Shown here: positions 5,159 through 5,344 of the stretch, in pieces
How positions within the stretch are numbered: the first letter of the stretch is position 1
Layout of the letters: every line of letters starts with the position of its first letter
Origin: Alphaproteobacteria bacterium
Lineage (GTDB): Bacteria > Pseudomonadota > Alphaproteobacteria > RUG11792
Length of the DNA stretch: 5,344 bases
Assembly: GCA_017450545.1 (NCBI GenBank)
Contig: JAFSTL010000031.1
Span: forward strand, 1 to 5,344
Direction of reading: 5' to 3'
The notes under the pieces: model-generated
What the model saw: only the letters and a program-made list of their open reading frames with translations
Told to the model about the DNA's origin: nothing
The model's database searches: none
Position numbers and translations under genes: made by a program

Positions 5159-5344
5159 ATGAGAAATATCACAAAAATGTTGCTTTCATCAGCAATTTTA
5201 GCAACCGGAACAATGGCAGCTGACGTGATGGATGTACAACAGGATATACAGAACGATGGAACAATAAATATAAATCCTGGCATGAATATAACAGTCACAG
5301 AAGGGAAATGGATAATAAATAAAGGGACGATAAACTTTATGAAA
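5159..5344 (+). CDS. Exported protein with beta-helix-like N-terminus, 3' end outside window
   Basis: The first 62 codons are present, in frame to the right edge. Residues 1-20 are a clear Sec signal peptide: MRNITK, a hydrophobic MLLSSAILATG core, then TMA before ADV. The mature part begins with a short hydrophilic segment. It then shows a repetitive beta-strand pattern with two GTIN units (34-37 and 56-59), NINPGMNITVTEG and KWIINKG. Alternating Ile with Asn/Gly/Thr turns is typical of autotransporter passengers and other surface beta-helix proteins. No outer-membrane barrel is visible because the gene is cut off. An outer-membrane or cell-surface role is therefore inferred, not shown. It is divergent from tolB and preceded by a leader hairpin and strong ribosome binding site. 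Confidence 0.75.
   Translation, partial: MRNITKMLLSSAILATGTMAADVMDVQQDIQNDGTININPGMNITVTEGKWIINKGTINFMK

Noticed and set aside
5038..5298. 86-codon minus-strand frame across the right-hand intergenic region
   Set aside because: It is antisense to the signal peptide and beta-repeat gene at 5159, which has a strong ribosome site, and it resembles no known protein.
1..5344. CRISPR arrays, tRNA or rRNA genes, insertion sequences
   Set aside because: No regularly spaced repeats, cloverleaf-like segments, rRNA-like sequence or transposase-like frames with terminal inverted repeats were seen.

Overview
The window looks like part of a small, A+T-rich genome of a host-associated alphaproteobacterium. 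The TolB, FabF and AcpP sequences are of the alphaproteobacterial type, and the left-hand gene encodes a secreted protein resembling a eukaryotic ubiquitin-specific protease. An intracellular group such as Holosporales or Rickettsiales would fit, but this is inference from protein style and gene content. No marker gene in the window fixes the taxon.

Layout from right to left. Five genes lie on the minus strand and one partial gene on the plus strand. tolB (periplasmic beta-propeller of the Tol-Pal system) is followed by a lone nuoH-like gene (membrane subunit of complex I), whose start overlaps the tolB stop as ATGA. After 71 bp carrying a clear promoter (TTGCGT-17-TATAAT) come acpP (acyl carrier protein) and fabF (beta-ketoacyl-ACP synthase II, TTG start), 9 bp apart. 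After fabF comes a second, near-consensus promoter (TTGATA-17-TATAAT). It drives a secreted protein of at least 310 residues that runs off the left edge. This protein carries the Cys box, an EVL match to the QQDAxEFL motif and the start of a finger-like Cys pair, in the order seen in ubiquitin-specific proteases (peptidase family C19). It has no uninterrupted stop-to-stop frame inside the window, so it is easily missed.

Right of tolB is a divergent intergenic region of about 300 bp with an A+T palindrome, a homopurine tract and a leader hairpin. A plus-strand gene then begins with a clear Sec signal peptide and a repetitive beta-rich sequence. It runs off the right edge and resembles the start of an autotransporter-like or other surface beta-helix protein.

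Taken together, three housekeeping functions (envelope integrity, respiration, fatty-acid elongation) sit in an unusual order between two exported proteins likely to face a host. The best candidate for a new system is the ubiquitin-protease-like secreted protein. The lone NuoH, which has lost two otherwise conserved motifs, is the second point of interest.
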